Assembly (NCBI GenBank): GCA_020723965.1
Contig: DYHW01000002.1
Span: 248,001-312,000 of the forward strand
DNA length: 64,000 nt
DNA from: Melioribacter sp.
Lineage (GTDB): Bacteria; Bacteroidota; Ignavibacteria; Ignavibacteriales; Melioribacteraceae
Direction of reading: 5' to 3'
In this document: one piece after another, positions 6,836-16,914 of the stretch
Position numbering within the stretch: the stretch's first letter is position 1
Layout: each line of letters opens with the position of its first letter
The notes under the pieces: generated by a model
What the model saw: only the letters and a program-made list of their open reading frames with translations
Told to the model about the DNA's origin: nothing
Database searches by the model: none
Translations under genes and position numbers: made by a program

Positions 6836-9800
6836 ATGCAGATAAAAAGCATTAAGCCCTATAAATTTGAGATAGCTTTCGGACTTTTACTTTTTTTACT
6901 TTTTTTGATTTCCGGTATTATTGCACCCAAAGCCGTCGAAAGACAAAAAGAGAATTGGGATGAGATCTTAGAAGAAAAAGTTTTAGCAGCGGCTAATCTT
7001 ATTCAAGAAACTGTAGATAAAAAATCCGGACAAGTTCTTAATGCTGCAATGGAATTGAAATCTGCTCTCCGAGAAAGTTTTAATAATAACATTTTTCAAA
7101 ACAATGCTTTAGAAATTCTGAATAATAATAGATACGCTTCTTATTGTATTCAGTTATTTGACGATGAGAATAATTTAATAGCATGGAATTCAGAATCGGT
7201 TATAGACTCTATATACAATAATTCTGAAAAATTAAAGATTGCTCAAACATTTTTTTACGAGAAGAACCTTTTTACTTACATCTCAATTATTGATACAATA
7301 TCTGCTCGCGGTGCAAAATTTATTTTGATTTGCAGCCTGCCAATTGAAAAACATTATCGTTTGGGAAGCATAGAAGGCGCTTCGGCAAATCTAACAGATT
7401 CTTTATCTCAATACCTTTCCACAGAGGTGCAGATAGATTACTTGCCCGAGGTTCCCTTATCAAAAGACGGAAGAAAATATTCCTTCTCAATTATGAATAA
7501 TTACAAGAACAAAATTGGGGTTGCAACATTTGCTAAACCCACAATAGATTTTCATTTGAATCAGACACGAACGGACTTCAACCTAATCCAACGATTTGCA
7601 GTTTTATTATTTGTTCTTGTCTTAGGAATTTCATTTAGAAATTCTTTTAATCATAACCGTATTATTAAACTATTATTGGCTGCATTCTACCTTATTATAA
7701 TTAGAACATTACTCTTTGTGTTTGAAATACCTTCATCTTTTTACAGGAGTGAGCTTACCGATCCGGCAAATTTTTCATCAAAGTTTGCATTCGGAATGAT
7801 GCGCTCTCCTTTAGAGTTTTTTATTACACTAATATTTTTACTTGCCGTAGTTCTAATTGCATTCAATTACACAACCGATCTTTATAACAAAAGCGTAAAT
7901 AAAAGCCGCAAAAACTTGACCCTTTTTTTATTGACTGCACCTGCAGTATTTTTTTTACTTTTAATGCTTTGGAGAGGGTTCGGCGCATCAATACGAAGCG
8001 TGATATTCGATTCTTCTATTCGTTATTTCAAATATTTTTCACTGGTCCCTTCCCCAACAGTTTTTTTAATGTGTTTTAATATTCTTGCTGTTGGTCTAAT
8101 AATCTTCATTGTGTCTGTAATCCTTTTGATGATTTTATTCAGGATAAATCCTTATGCCGATAAAAATAATTCGAAGCTATTATTCATTATAATATTTTTG
8201 CTTGTTCAAATATTTGGCTGGCTTTTCGATCTGCTTCAAATTGAACCGCAGGGCACACACTTGATCAGAGTAGTTTTTATTACCCTGCTCTTCTTTTTGA
8301 TCTATAATCTTTTGGGTAAAAGAGAGCATTGGTTCAAAAACATGATCTATAAAACACTTGCCGCATCAATAGTTTCTGTTTCTTTGCTTATTCATTACAA
8401 TTCGGAAATCGAAAAAGAATCACTAAAGACCACAGCGCATGAATTGCTGCGCGTAAATGAAGATTTGGTCGAGTTTATCGTCTTGCAAACTCTCAACAAT
8501 GTTGAACAGAACCCTAGAATTATTGATGCATATCTGTTAAACAAAAATTTCTCATCCGAAGCATTTATTATTTGGACGAAAAGTTTATTCTATAGAGAAG
8601 CAATCCCTTCCGGCATAAACTTCTTTGATTCACAAAAAAAATACTTAGGCGGTTTTAATACAACTGAAGATTTTTCTAACGAACGGAACAAAAAAATATT
8701 AAAAAAAAATAGTTCAAAGTTAGAAATCTATCGCGATAAAAAAATATTTGGTGAAGAGAAAAGGTATGACGGAGTATTACCGGTTTCAGAAAATGGAAGA
8801 ATAATTGGATACGTAGTAGTTACTGCAATTCACAATGAAGGTTATTTCAATTTTGCCAAGCTGCCAGGCTTTTTGCTTGCTTCCCGTGCAGGTATTTCAT
8901 CGGCTGTTGATTTGGAAAAATTGAACATTTTTGACTTTGAGAATAACATACTTATCAGATCATTCGGCGGTATATCGCTCTCTAAACAGGAAGAGCAGTT
9001 GATACTCGATGCAAAATTCACAATCGAAAATGAAACTTGGGCGCATTTCGATTTTAATAAAGAACCTCACTTGGTATATTTACTTAAAAGAGAGCAGAAC
9101 GGTAAACAAAAAATAATGGCAGTTGCCCGGCAAGAGAAAGGGCTTTCTTGGAACCTCTCCGATTTTTTCAAAATCTTTTTTGTTCATTCAATAATAGTGC
9201 TTTTTTTTATAGCTGTTATTTCATTTTTACAATTTCAAAAAACACGTTTAGCGCTTTCTTCTTACAGAACAAAAATAGTTGCTGCCTTTTTAATTGTTTC
9301 TATTATTCCACTTATTATTATAGCAATTTATTTCAGAAATCTGACCGAGAAAGGAAATACTGAACTAATAAAAAAACGTCTGTATGAAATTTCGTTGCAG
9401 CTCAATAATTATCTTCGTTCATATAATAATTTTACTACGGTGGCTGATAAACTTCTATTCGAAAAAGCTTCAAGCGACCTCTCAATAAATTATTCTATTT
9501 ATAGCGGAGCAGATAATATTTTCAGCTCTAGCAGAGTATTTAATGAAGTAGGTTTATTCTCTGCTAAAATAAATGGCTCGGCTTTTCTAAATTGCCAGTT
9601 AGGCGGTTACAGCAGCTTTTATACTCTGCTAAATTTTGAAGGTCAAAAAATTATATCATATTATTCAAAGCTAAATATAGCCGGCAGAGAATATATTTTT
9701 GAAGCGAACAATCTTTTTAACAATATAACGCTCTCTCTTTCTGATACGGAGCTCGATATTTTTCTCTTCGGAATATTTTCTTTTGCGGGTTTATCTATTA

Positions 9801-10657
9801 TTGTTTTCAGCGCAATGCTTGCAGGGCAAATTTCTTTGCCTATCCGGAAACTGACAAGAGCTACTCGTGCCGTTGCAGGAGGAGATTTTAATATTGAGGT
9901 GCTCAATAACCGCAGAGGCGAAATAAAAGAATTGATCGACGGCTTTAATATGATGGTGAAGAAAATAAAGAAGAGTCAATCCGATATTGCGCATTTCGAG
10001 AGGGAAGAAGCTTGGAAAGAAATGGCAAAGCAGGTTGCGCATGAAATAAAAAATCCTCTTACCCCTATGAAACTTTCAGTTCAGCAATTGATAACCGCAT
10101 ATAACGATAGAACTCAAAAGTTCGATTCTATTTTTGAAAAAGTTACATCAACTATTGTTTCGCAAATTGAAACGCTTAAAAATATTGCCTCGGAATTTTC
10201 AAACTTCGCGCGCATGCCAAAAATGAATATAGAACAGCTCAACATTGTTTCAGCAGTGCAAGAAACGATAAATCTTTTTTCCGATGAAAAACTGGAAATA
10301 TCTTCAGATAATTCTCATCCGCAAATAATTATTAACGCAGACCAAGACCATTTGAAGCGAACATTTGTCAATCTGATCCGAAATGCCATTCAAGCAAATG
10401 CAGCTAAAATACTTGTGAAGATTGAAAAGAAAGAAGAATATTGCGAGATTAGAATTATAGATAACGGCGAAGGAATAGATAATTTACATCTCGAAAAAAT
10501 ATTTGATGAAAGTTTTACAACTAAAAAAAGCGGAATGGGTCTTGGCTTAAGTTTGGCAAAAAGATTTATTGAAAGCATAAACGGAGAAATATTTGTTGAA
10601 AACACTTCGTCGCTGGGTACAACATTTCTAATTAAAATTCCTTTGACTGAAAAATGA
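6836..10657 (+). CDS. Large NtrY-like membrane histidine kinase
   Basis: At 1273 residues this is far longer than NtrY (about 750). There is an N-terminal membrane segment (about 15-33), an extracytoplasmic region of about 200 residues, a block of six or more membrane helices (about 250-510), a second extracytoplasmic region, and another membrane helix near 780. A third sensor region is closed by a helix near 970. The cytoplasmic part has HAMP (RKLTRATRAVAGGDFNIEVL), a HisKA with His1069 in VAHEIKNPLTPMKLS, and a HATPase domain with NLIRNAIQANA, DNGEGI and GMGLGLSLAKRF. No response regulator is adjacent. It overlaps the next gene by 4 bases. Confidence 0.88.
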   Translation: MQIKSIKPYKFEIAFGLLLFLLFLISGIIAPKAVERQKENWDEILEEKVLAAANLIQETVDKKSGQVLNAAMELKSALRESFNNNIFQNNALEILNNNRYASYCIQLFDDENNLIAWNSESVIDSIYNNSEKLKIAQTFFYEKNLFTYISIIDTISARGAKFILICSLPIEKHYRLGSIEGASANLTDSLSQYLSTEVQIDYLPEVPLSKDGRKYSFSIMNNYKNKIGVATFAKPTIDFHLNQTRTDFNLIQRFAVLLFVLVLGISFRNSFNHNRIIKLLLAAFYLIIIRTLLFVFEIPSSFYRSELTDPANFSSKFAFGMMRSPLEFFITLIFLLAVVLIAFNYTTDLYNKSVNKSRKNLTLFLLTAPAVFFLLLMLWRGFGASIRSVIFDSSIRYFKYFSLVPSPTVFLMCFNILAVGLIIFIVSVILLMILFRINPYADKNNSKLLFIIIFLLVQIFGWLFDLLQIEPQGTHLIRVVFITLLFFLIYNLLGKREHWFKNMIYKTLAASIVSVSLLIHYNSEIEKESLKTTAHELLRVNEDLVEFIVLQTLNNVEQNPRIIDAYLLNKNFSSEAFIIWTKSLFYREAIPSGINFFDSQKKYLGGFNTTEDFSNERNKKILKKNSSKLEIYRDKKIFGEEKRYDGVLPVSENGRIIGYVVVTAIHNEGYFNFAKLPGFLLASRAGISSAVDLEKLNIFDFENNILIRSFGGISLSKQEEQLILDAKFTIENETWAHFDFNKEPHLVYLLKREQNGKQKIMAVARQEKGLSWNLSDFFKIFFVHSIIVLFFIAVISFLQFQKTRLALSSYRTKIVAAFLIVSIIPLIIIAIYFRNLTEKGNTELIKKRLYEISLQLNNYLRSYNNFTTVADKLLFEKASSDLSINYSIYSGADNIFSSSRVFNEVGLFSAKINGSAFLNCQLGGYSSFYTLLNFEGQKIISYYSKLNIAGREYIFEANNLFNNITLSLSDTELDIFLFGIFSFAGLSIIVFSAMLAGQISLPIRKLTRATRAVAGGDFNIEVLNNRRGEIKELIDGFNMMVKKIKKSQSDIAHFEREEAWKEMAKQVAHEIKNPLTPMKLSVQQLITAYNDRTQKFDSIFEKVTSTIVSQIETLKNIASEFSNFARMPKMNIEQLNIVSAVQETINLFSDEKLEISSDNSHPQIIINADQDHLKRTFVNLIRNAIQANAAKILVKIEKKEEYCEIRIIDNGEGIDNLHLEKIFDESFTTKKSGMGLGLSLAKRFIESINGEIFVENTSSLGTTFLIKIPLTEK

Positions 10658-13600
10658 AAGAAATGACCCCTCAACAGAGAGAAGCTCTCGAATACCGCAG
10701 GCATATTTCACTTACTGCTAATGCCGGCTCGGGCAAAACATTTCTCCTTTCGAAAAGGTTTGTAGAAATTTTTTTGAACGAAGAGATAGAACTTAGCAGT
10801 ATTGCGGCAATTACATTTACAGATAAAGCGGCAGGGGAATTAGGAAAAAAAATTGCCGTTGAAATTGACGAAAGAATTCTTACTGAAATTGACAGGAATA
10901 AAAAACGGAAACTTGAAAACTTACGGAGGCAACTTGTTTCTGCTAATATCTCTACTATTCATTCGTTCTGCATAAATATATTGAAGGAATTTGCGCCAGA
11001 AGCGCAGATCGATGCGAACTTTATTCCTATAGATGAAACCACCGCCAATGAATTGATAGAACTCTCCGCTGAAGAAACTTTACACAACCTGATTAAAAAT
11101 CAATCGTATGAAGACGATCTTAAATATCTGATTCGTCTCTTCGGCTCGAAAAATATTTTTTCTGCTCAACTTAAAAAAGCTGTTCAGCAAAGAAAGATTA
11201 TTAAGAGGTTAGCAGACGGAATTTATTTGAAGACAGAAAAAGAAATTGCCGAATATTTTTCTGCAGAATTTGAAAAGAAGTTTATTGAATTGTTCGGTGA
11301 AATAATTCCGGAAAATGTTGAGAGAATCCGTCGTATAAATAACAAGGCGCACGAACAAAGCGCCAAGCATGCTGCTATTGTTGATGATTTACTAAAAAAA
11401 ATGTCTCCTCAATTATCTATTTATAATCTGCTTTCAATCCTAAAAAAAATTAGTGACGAGATTATTGTTGCTAAAGAAGGAACGCTGCGAAAAGTAAATT
11501 ATTTGACAAAGGGAAAAGACGAGCTTAAAAACGAGATACTGGAAGTTGAAGTTTTTTTTGAGGAGCTAAAAAATTTCTTCGATGCAGATATTACTGGAAA
11601 AGCAAACCATGAACTTGCACTGTTCGGAAAATCCTTTATTAAGATTTTTAATTACACCGATGCGTTGTATGCTTCGAAGAAAAAACAGAAAGGATGGCTC
11701 GATTTCGAAGATATTCTTCTTTTTACGCATGATATTCTTCAGCGGCAGGATGTTCAGCAATATCTCCACAATAAATTTGCTTATATAATGATAGATGAAT
11801 ATCAAGACACTAATGAATTACAATATGAAATATTTATGCCCGTCCTAAATTATTTGCAAAGAGGAAATCTTTTTGTTGTTGGAGACGAAAAACAAAGCAT
11901 TTATATGTTTCGTGATGCCGAATTGGAAATATTTAGCCGCACTAAGAATGAAATAAAAATGCTCGATAGCCCCGGAATGAATCTTACTCTGCCTCATAGT
12001 TTTCGAATGGCTCCGCAGCTTGTTCTCTTTACAAATAAAATATTCTCAAATCTTTTTAAAGAACCACAGCAACAATTTAACGAAGTGGTGCACAGCAATT
12101 TGATTTGTGCAAAAGATGAAATTGAGCAGGGACAAGTTTCTATTCTTTTGTCTGAAGAGAATTCTGTAACGAGTGAAAGTGAAATGGTGGCTCGGAAAAT
12201 TATATGGCTTACAAGAGAAGATGCTGACGTGCAATTCAAGGATTGTGCAATACTGTGCCGAAAAAGAGATGCATTCAAAAAATTGGAAAGAACATTTGTG
12301 CAGTTTGGAATTCCTTATACTATTGTTGGAGGAAAAGGTTTTTATCAACGCCAAACGATCTATGATATTTACAATTATCTCTCTTTCATAATGAACAATA
12401 ATGATGATGCAGCGCTGACGGGTATTTTGCGTTCTCCTTTTTTCAACCTTTCGGACCTGACTATATTTGAGATATCGCGCCAGATAGGAAATTCTTTTTT
12501 TGAAAAACTTAGATCACTTTCTCAAAAGAAAGATTATCTGAAAGATGTGAGCGAAAAACTAATTGAGAGTTCTCAGCTCGCAGCAAACACAGAAATATAT
12601 TCTATAATTCGGAAAATACTTTTAGAAAGCGGCTACTGGGCTGTAATTGCAGCTAAGAACAATTCGGCTCAAGAATTAGCTAACGTAGAAAAGCTTCTTT
12701 CGCTTGCGCGCAATTTTTCGAAAAAAGCGTTCAAAAATTTATATGATTTTACTCTTTTCCTTAAAGAATCAATCGAAGGGTATGAAGATGAGGGACAAGC
12801 GCAAGTTGCCCGCGATGAAAATACTGTAAAGCTTATGACTATTCACAAGGCAAAAGGGCTTGAATTCAAAGCAGTTTTTCTTTTTGAAACAAACGAAAAA
12901 TCGCAGCAAGATTCTGTTCGTGCTAAATTTTTGAATATTGACAAGAATTTTGGACTGCTTACGAAGGTGCCTATCGATAATAATTACTTTAGTAAATATT
13001 CTACGCCCCCAATTGTTTCTTATTTTAACTATGTGATTAAAAGGAAAAATAAAGCTGAATTGAAACGGCTTTTCTATGTAGCAGTTACCCGCGCTATAAA
13101 TTATTTGTTTGTTTCTGCAACTCATAAAGAATTTAAGCCCGCCAACGGTTCGCTATTTCATTTATTGACTGAAGGAATGCAAAATGATCTGAAACAGAAT
13201 GAAATAAATATTACGGATGAAGTTGAGTTTATGCGCTTTATAGGCAGCGATTTCAAATTTGACAAAAAACCATTATCGTTAACTCTGAAAATTGAATCGA
13301 AACCTGAAGAAGAAATAAAAACCGATACGGCAATTTCCAATGAAGAAAAAAAAATATTTCTTACTAAAAAAATAAAAGATGTTCCTAAACAAGAGATTAT
13401 TTCTGCAACAAAAATATCAATGTTCACACAATGCCCGGTTAAATATGAACTTACTTACGTGTTGGGCTATTCCACTATTTACCAGCTTGTAAAAGAACAG
13501 ATGAACGACTTCGATTATAATCCTAATGAAGATGACGAGCTTCGCCCGTTTGCGCAGCTTAGAGGTAAAATAATTCATGCGGCGCTTAAAAATGAACTGC

Positions 13601-14178
13601 ATGGTATAGACCTGAGGAATTTTGTTTCAAGTAGAATTGATGCCGAAAGTAATTTTGAAAATAAAAGAACTAAAGAAAGTTTGAGTAGAGCTGTTATTGA
13701 TGAAATCGAGAAGTATTATTCTTCGGCAGTGTATAACGGAATATCTTCAAAAAAAAATTGTATGAACGAATATGAGGTCTATTCTGTTGAAGGAGAGCAC
13801 TATCTTTACGGCATAATCGATAAGCTGATCATCGAAAAAGAAAAGCTGACAATTATTGATTATAAAACAGATAACGTTTCAAGCGAGCAGCTTATGGCGC
13901 GTTCAGCCGATTATCTGCCACAGTTGAAATTTTATGCCTACATTTTATCAAAGCTTTATACAGATCATGATAGTTATGAACTTCAACTCATTTTTTTGAA
14001 ACATGCAGAACAGACTCTTAGCTGGAAGATTAACCGCGATGATCTTAAGCCCTACAGCGCTGAGCTGCGCGAAGCCATAAATAAAATATTTGCAAGCCAG
14101 TTTAACCCCAATCTTCTTCATTGTTCTAAATGTCATTTTGCACTGGAAGGATTCAAATGCGTAAAGACAATTTCATAA
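10654..14178 (+). CDS. AddA/RecB-like UvrD helicase with C-terminal nuclease
   Basis: The helicase part has Walker A NAGSGKT (residues 23-29), TIHSFC, the DExx box IDEYQDTNELQ, GDEKQSIYMFRDA, LTLPHSFRM, LMTIHKAKGLEF and RLFYVAVTRA, all superfamily 1A motifs. The C-terminus is a PD-(D/E)XK nuclease with GIIDKL (Asp1056) and IIDYKTD (Asp1069, Lys1071). Cys927, Cys1157, Cys1160 and Cys1169 bracket the nuclease as in the iron-sulfur clasp known from AddB, AdnAB and Cas4 nucleases. Length (1174) fits AddA. It likely processes double-strand breaks. No AddB partner is in the window. Confidence 0.88.
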   Translation: MKEMTPQQREALEYRRHISLTANAGSGKTFLLSKRFVEIFLNEEIELSSIAAITFTDKAAGELGKKIAVEIDERILTEIDRNKKRKLENLRRQLVSANISTIHSFCINILKEFAPEAQIDANFIPIDETTANELIELSAEETLHNLIKNQSYEDDLKYLIRLFGSKNIFSAQLKKAVQQRKIIKRLADGIYLKTEKEIAEYFSAEFEKKFIELFGEIIPENVERIRRINNKAHEQSAKHAAIVDDLLKKMSPQLSIYNLLSILKKISDEIIVAKEGTLRKVNYLTKGKDELKNEILEVEVFFEELKNFFDADITGKANHELALFGKSFIKIFNYTDALYASKKKQKGWLDFEDILLFTHDILQRQDVQQYLHNKFAYIMIDEYQDTNELQYEIFMPVLNYLQRGNLFVVGDEKQSIYMFRDAELEIFSRTKNEIKMLDSPGMNLTLPHSFRMAPQLVLFTNKIFSNLFKEPQQQFNEVVHSNLICAKDEIEQGQVSILLSEENSVTSESEMVARKIIWLTREDADVQFKDCAILCRKRDAFKKLERTFVQFGIPYTIVGGKGFYQRQTIYDIYNYLSFIMNNNDDAALTGILRSPFFNLSDLTIFEISRQIGNSFFEKLRSLSQKKDYLKDVSEKLIESSQLAANTEIYSIIRKILLESGYWAVIAAKNNSAQELANVEKLLSLARNFSKKAFKNLYDFTLFLKESIEGYEDEGQAQVARDENTVKLMTIHKAKGLEFKAVFLFETNEKSQQDSVRAKFLNIDKNFGLLTKVPIDNNYFSKYSTPPIVSYFNYVIKRKNKAELKRLFYVAVTRAINYLFVSATHKEFKPANGSLFHLLTEGMQNDLKQNEINITDEVEFMRFIGSDFKFDKKPLSLTLKIESKPEEEIKTDTAISNEEKKIFLTKKIKDVPKQEIISATKISMFTQCPVKYELTYVLGYSTIYQLVKEQMNDFDYNPNEDDELRPFAQLRGKIIHAALKNELHGIDLRNFVSSRIDAESNFENKRTKESLSRAVIDEIEKYYSSAVYNGISSKKNCMNEYEVYSVEGEHYLYGIIDKLIIEKEKLTIIDYKTDNVSSEQLMARSADYLPQLKFYAYILSKLYTDHDSYELQLIFLKHAEQTLSWKINRDDLKPYSAELREAINKIFASQFNPNLLHCSKCHFALEGFKCVKTIS

Positions 14179-15224
14179 AAATAATTTTTGGTTCAATTCT
14201 GTTTGGATTTGTTTCTTGTTCTGCTCCGGTTATTCCGCTTTATGAATTTCCTCCGGACTGGAAAGACGGTTCAATACGGGGAGAAACAATTTTAAATTAT
14301 TCTAAATATTTGAAAGGAAGAAAAATTTTTTTAGATCCTGGACACGGCGGAGAAGACCGAAAAAATAAGAACAAAAACGGCAATGTTATTGAAGCTGATG
14401 TGAATTTACGCGTTGCACTAAATCTGAAAAAATATCTTGAACAAGCGGGAGCCGAAGTTTTTCTTTCCCGACAAGAAGATATAACTGTTCCGCTGGCTTA
14501 TCGTTCTGTTTTGGCTAACCAAAGCGGAGCAGAAATTTTTGTCAGCATTCATCATAATGCACCGGCGAAGTGGGAAGACGATTATACTAACTATACATCT
14601 ACTTATTACCACGCAAAAGAAACCGACTATGAATATGAACCGAGCAATAAAGATATTGCTCGTTATATTCAACGCGATCTTTCTTATGTTATGGGAAATC
14701 CGGGGGGTCTTGGTTCTTTTGACGGCACTTATTCAGACTATTTAATTTATCCCGGTGAAGGTTTTTCTGTATTACGAAAAACAAACATTCAGGCAGTTTT
14801 GGTCGAATGCGCATTTCACACAAGCCGTTTTGAAGAACTCCGTTTGAACATTGAGGAGTTTAATGAAATACAAGCATGGGGAATATTTAGAGGATTGGCA
14901 AAATATTTCCGCGCCGGCAAACCGGAAATAATTTTTCTTACAGATAGTCTTAAGATCGAAAACAACTCGTTGAAAGTTTCCTTCGCGCTCAAGGATTCAA
15001 CTGGAATCAATCCAAGATCAATTCAAGTATTTTTCAATAAAGAAGAGAAAGATTTTTCGTTTAATAAGTTATTGAATATTCTTTCGATGAAAGTAGATTC
15101 AATCGCTAATGGCGCTTATACGATTAGAGTTATCGTTGCAAATAAAAACGGGAACCATTCGTTTCCGTATCATAAAAAAATTGTTATAAACAATTCGTTA
15201 AAACCAATATTTCTTGATGAGTGA
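14157..15224 (+). CDS. N-acetylmuramoyl-L-alanine amidase lipoprotein (Amidase_3)
   Basis: It cleaves the amide bond between muramic acid and L-Ala in peptidoglycan. Zinc ligands typical of the family are present: His63 in DPGHGGED, Glu79 in VIEADVNL, His132 in SIHHN, and the catalytic-type Glu217 in VLVECAF. The first 21 residues end in the lipobox FVSC, so it is probably a periplasmic lipoprotein; the ATG at 14157 is chosen for this and overlaps the helicase gene by 22 bases. About 85 C-terminal residues after the catalytic domain form a beta-rich region (SLKVSFALKDSTGINPRSI). Starting at 14130 would spoil the signal peptide. Confidence 0.88.
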   Translation: MRKDNFIKIIFGSILFGFVSCSAPVIPLYEFPPDWKDGSIRGETILNYSKYLKGRKIFLDPGHGGEDRKNKNKNGNVIEADVNLRVALNLKKYLEQAGAEVFLSRQEDITVPLAYRSVLANQSGAEIFVSIHHNAPAKWEDDYTNYTSTYYHAKETDYEYEPSNKDIARYIQRDLSYVMGNPGGLGSFDGTYSDYLIYPGEGFSVLRKTNIQAVLVECAFHTSRFEELRLNIEEFNEIQAWGIFRGLAKYFRAGKPEIIFLTDSLKIENNSLKVSFALKDSTGINPRSIQVFFNKEEKDFSFNKLLNILSMKVDSIANGAYTIRVIVANKNGNHSFPYHKKIVINNSLKPIFLDE

Positions 15225-15349
15225 TGAATCTTAATTTGAGTAATGATTTATACTGCTATATTAAAAACAATAGAAAGATTTTAAAAAAAATATAGATTTG
15301 GCTTTGGAGTTTTGACCTGTAATAAATCTAATTCTGAAAAGGAGAAAAA

Positions 15350-16366
15350 ATGAAAATCTATACCAAACAAGAATTGAATAACTACTCGCTCTCACTTACT
15401 TATGATGACATTAGTCTAATTCCAACTGAAGTATCGCTCGTTAAAACAAGAAGCGATGTAAATATAAAATCGAAATTTCTTGGGTTGGATTTAGCTGTGC
15501 CAGTAGTTTCGAGTCCTATGGATACTGTAACGGGAATTGCTATGGCAAAGGAACTGACAAATTTAGGATGCGTAGGAATTGTAAACCGGTTCGATTCATC
15601 GCTTAATGAATTATTTTCCAACGGAAATGTTGTTGAAGGAATTCAAGCCGTCTCTGTTAGTTTGACAGCCGAAGATGAATTGCTGGAAAAAATTGCCGCC
15701 AACAAATTGATTGTTTGTATTGATACGGCAAACGCAAACAATGCTCACGTTCTTCAAAAATGTGAAGAGATCAAAAAGAAATACAATGTAAAAGTAATTG
15801 TCGGTAACGTTGCGCATGGCGGAACTCTCAAACAACTTGTTGATGCCGGCGCAGATGCAGTGAGAATTGGAATTGGCGGTGGAAGCGTCTGCACAACTTC
15901 TGTCCAAACGGGAATTGGAATTGGACAAGTGTCGTCTGTGCTGGATACATATTTTGTTCGAGAAGAACAAAAACTAAAAATAGAATTGATTGCTGATGGT
16001 GGAATTAAAAGTCCCGGTGATGTTGTAAAAGCTCTTGCAGCCGGAGCTGATGTTGTAATACTTGGAAGAATGCTCGCCGGAACAAAAGAAACTCCTGGCG
16101 AAGTGATTAAATACAATGACCAGTTATGGAAAAAATATCGCGGCTCTGCATCGTTTGGCGTAAAAATGAAAGGTGAGTTTATTGAAGGTGAAGAGACGAT
16201 GGTGCCATATAAAGGCACTGTAAAAAGTGTTATAAATGCAATATCAGATGGATTGAAAAGCGCAATGAGTTATTTGAATTGTGAATCGCTGTATGAATTG
16301 AAGAAGATAAATACTTTTGCTGTGCTCAGCACAAGTTCTTATTTGGAAAGATTGCCGCGGAAATAA
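15350..16366 (+). CDS. IMP dehydrogenase / GMP reductase family protein
   Basis: The 338-residue TIM barrel has the catalytic cysteine loop IGIGGGSVCTT (Cys181), an N-terminal YDDISLIP, and the phosphate site GGIKSPGDVVKAL. It lacks the paired CBS domains inserted in normal IMP dehydrogenases, which are near 490 residues; the length fits GMP reductase. After the catalytic cysteine, however, it reads SVQTGIGIGQ, unlike the usual sequence in either enzyme. It therefore either makes XMP from IMP or returns GMP to IMP; I cannot decide. AAGGAG supplies a good SD. It is a single-gene unit by its spacing. Confidence 0.85.
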   Translation: MKIYTKQELNNYSLSLTYDDISLIPTEVSLVKTRSDVNIKSKFLGLDLAVPVVSSPMDTVTGIAMAKELTNLGCVGIVNRFDSSLNELFSNGNVVEGIQAVSVSLTAEDELLEKIAANKLIVCIDTANANNAHVLQKCEEIKKKYNVKVIVGNVAHGGTLKQLVDAGADAVRIGIGGGSVCTTSVQTGIGIGQVSSVLDTYFVREEQKLKIELIADGGIKSPGDVVKALAAGADVVILGRMLAGTKETPGEVIKYNDQLWKKYRGSASFGVKMKGEFIEGEETMVPYKGTVKSVINAISDGLKSAMSYLNCESLYELKKINTFAVLSTSSYLERLPRK

Positions 16367-16398
16367 TTTTATTAGACTTCTGAAAATTGACACTTTCT

Positions 16399-16423
16399 GT
16401 CATTCCGGACTTGATCCGAAATC
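16399..16423. repeat. Imperfect palindromic intergenic repeat
   Basis: GTCATTCCGGACTTGATCCG followed by AAATC resembles a short palindromic sequence seen between genes in many bacteria. It lies in the 136-base gap after the IMPDH/GMPR gene. Only one copy occurs in this window. Confidence 0.35.
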
Positions 16424-16502
16424 TAAAATGTGAATTCTGAAATAAATGAAGAATTACAATAGAATCCATTCTCCAAGCAGATCAATTTTACGGAAATCAG
16501 TT

Positions 16503-16865
16503 CTATAATTCTCTTTTCACTCTCTCAATTGTAAAAGCAGGAATGCAAACAGAAACATATTCACACGGTTCATCAAACGGATTTGAATAACGCACTCTGC
16601 TTCCGTTCTTAACGCATATAGATTGATTTTTCTCCAAAACAATTTCTTCGCCGTTAATTTCAAATTTTTTCCTGCCGCTGATAATGTAAGTTATTTCATC
16701 AAACTGTGGAATTTGAAACGGCTCCGACCAGCCAGCCGGTGCAATCATATGCGCAAAACTGTAATCGCCAGTATCAATGCTTACTTTTCCAAAATGTTCT
16801 TCTATCAATTTACCATCGCTTGTTGGAACAATGAATGGACTTTTCTGGATTTCATATTTTTTCAT
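16503..16865 (-). CDS. Small cupin-domain protein
   Basis: The 120 residues form a single cupin barrel: a first motif near FAHMIAPAGWSEPFQIPQFDEITYIISG and a second in IVLEKNQSICVKNGSRVRYSNPF, followed by EYVSVCIPAF. It resembles EutQ-like and mannose-6-phosphate-isomerase-like small cupins. The usual HxH metal pair is not evident, so metal binding is uncertain. It lies 49 bases downstream of copA on the same strand and could be read through from it, but no link to copper is shown. Substrate unknown. Confidence 0.7.
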   Translation of the reverse strand: MKKYEIQKSPFIVPTSDGKLIEEHFGKVSIDTGDYSFAHMIAPAGWSEPFQIPQFDEITYIISGRKKFEINGEEIVLEKNQSICVKNGSRVRYSNPFDEPCEYVSVCIPAFTIERVKREL

Positions 16866-16914
16866 TTTTGCTCTTTATAATTGTAATTACTTTCAATAAA
16901 TCTTCTTTAAGAAA

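Noticed and set aside
15754-16218. 154-codon open frame opposite the IMPDH/GMPR gene
   Set aside because: Antisense shadow of a well-conserved gene, with a low-complexity Pro/Ser/Thr-rich product.
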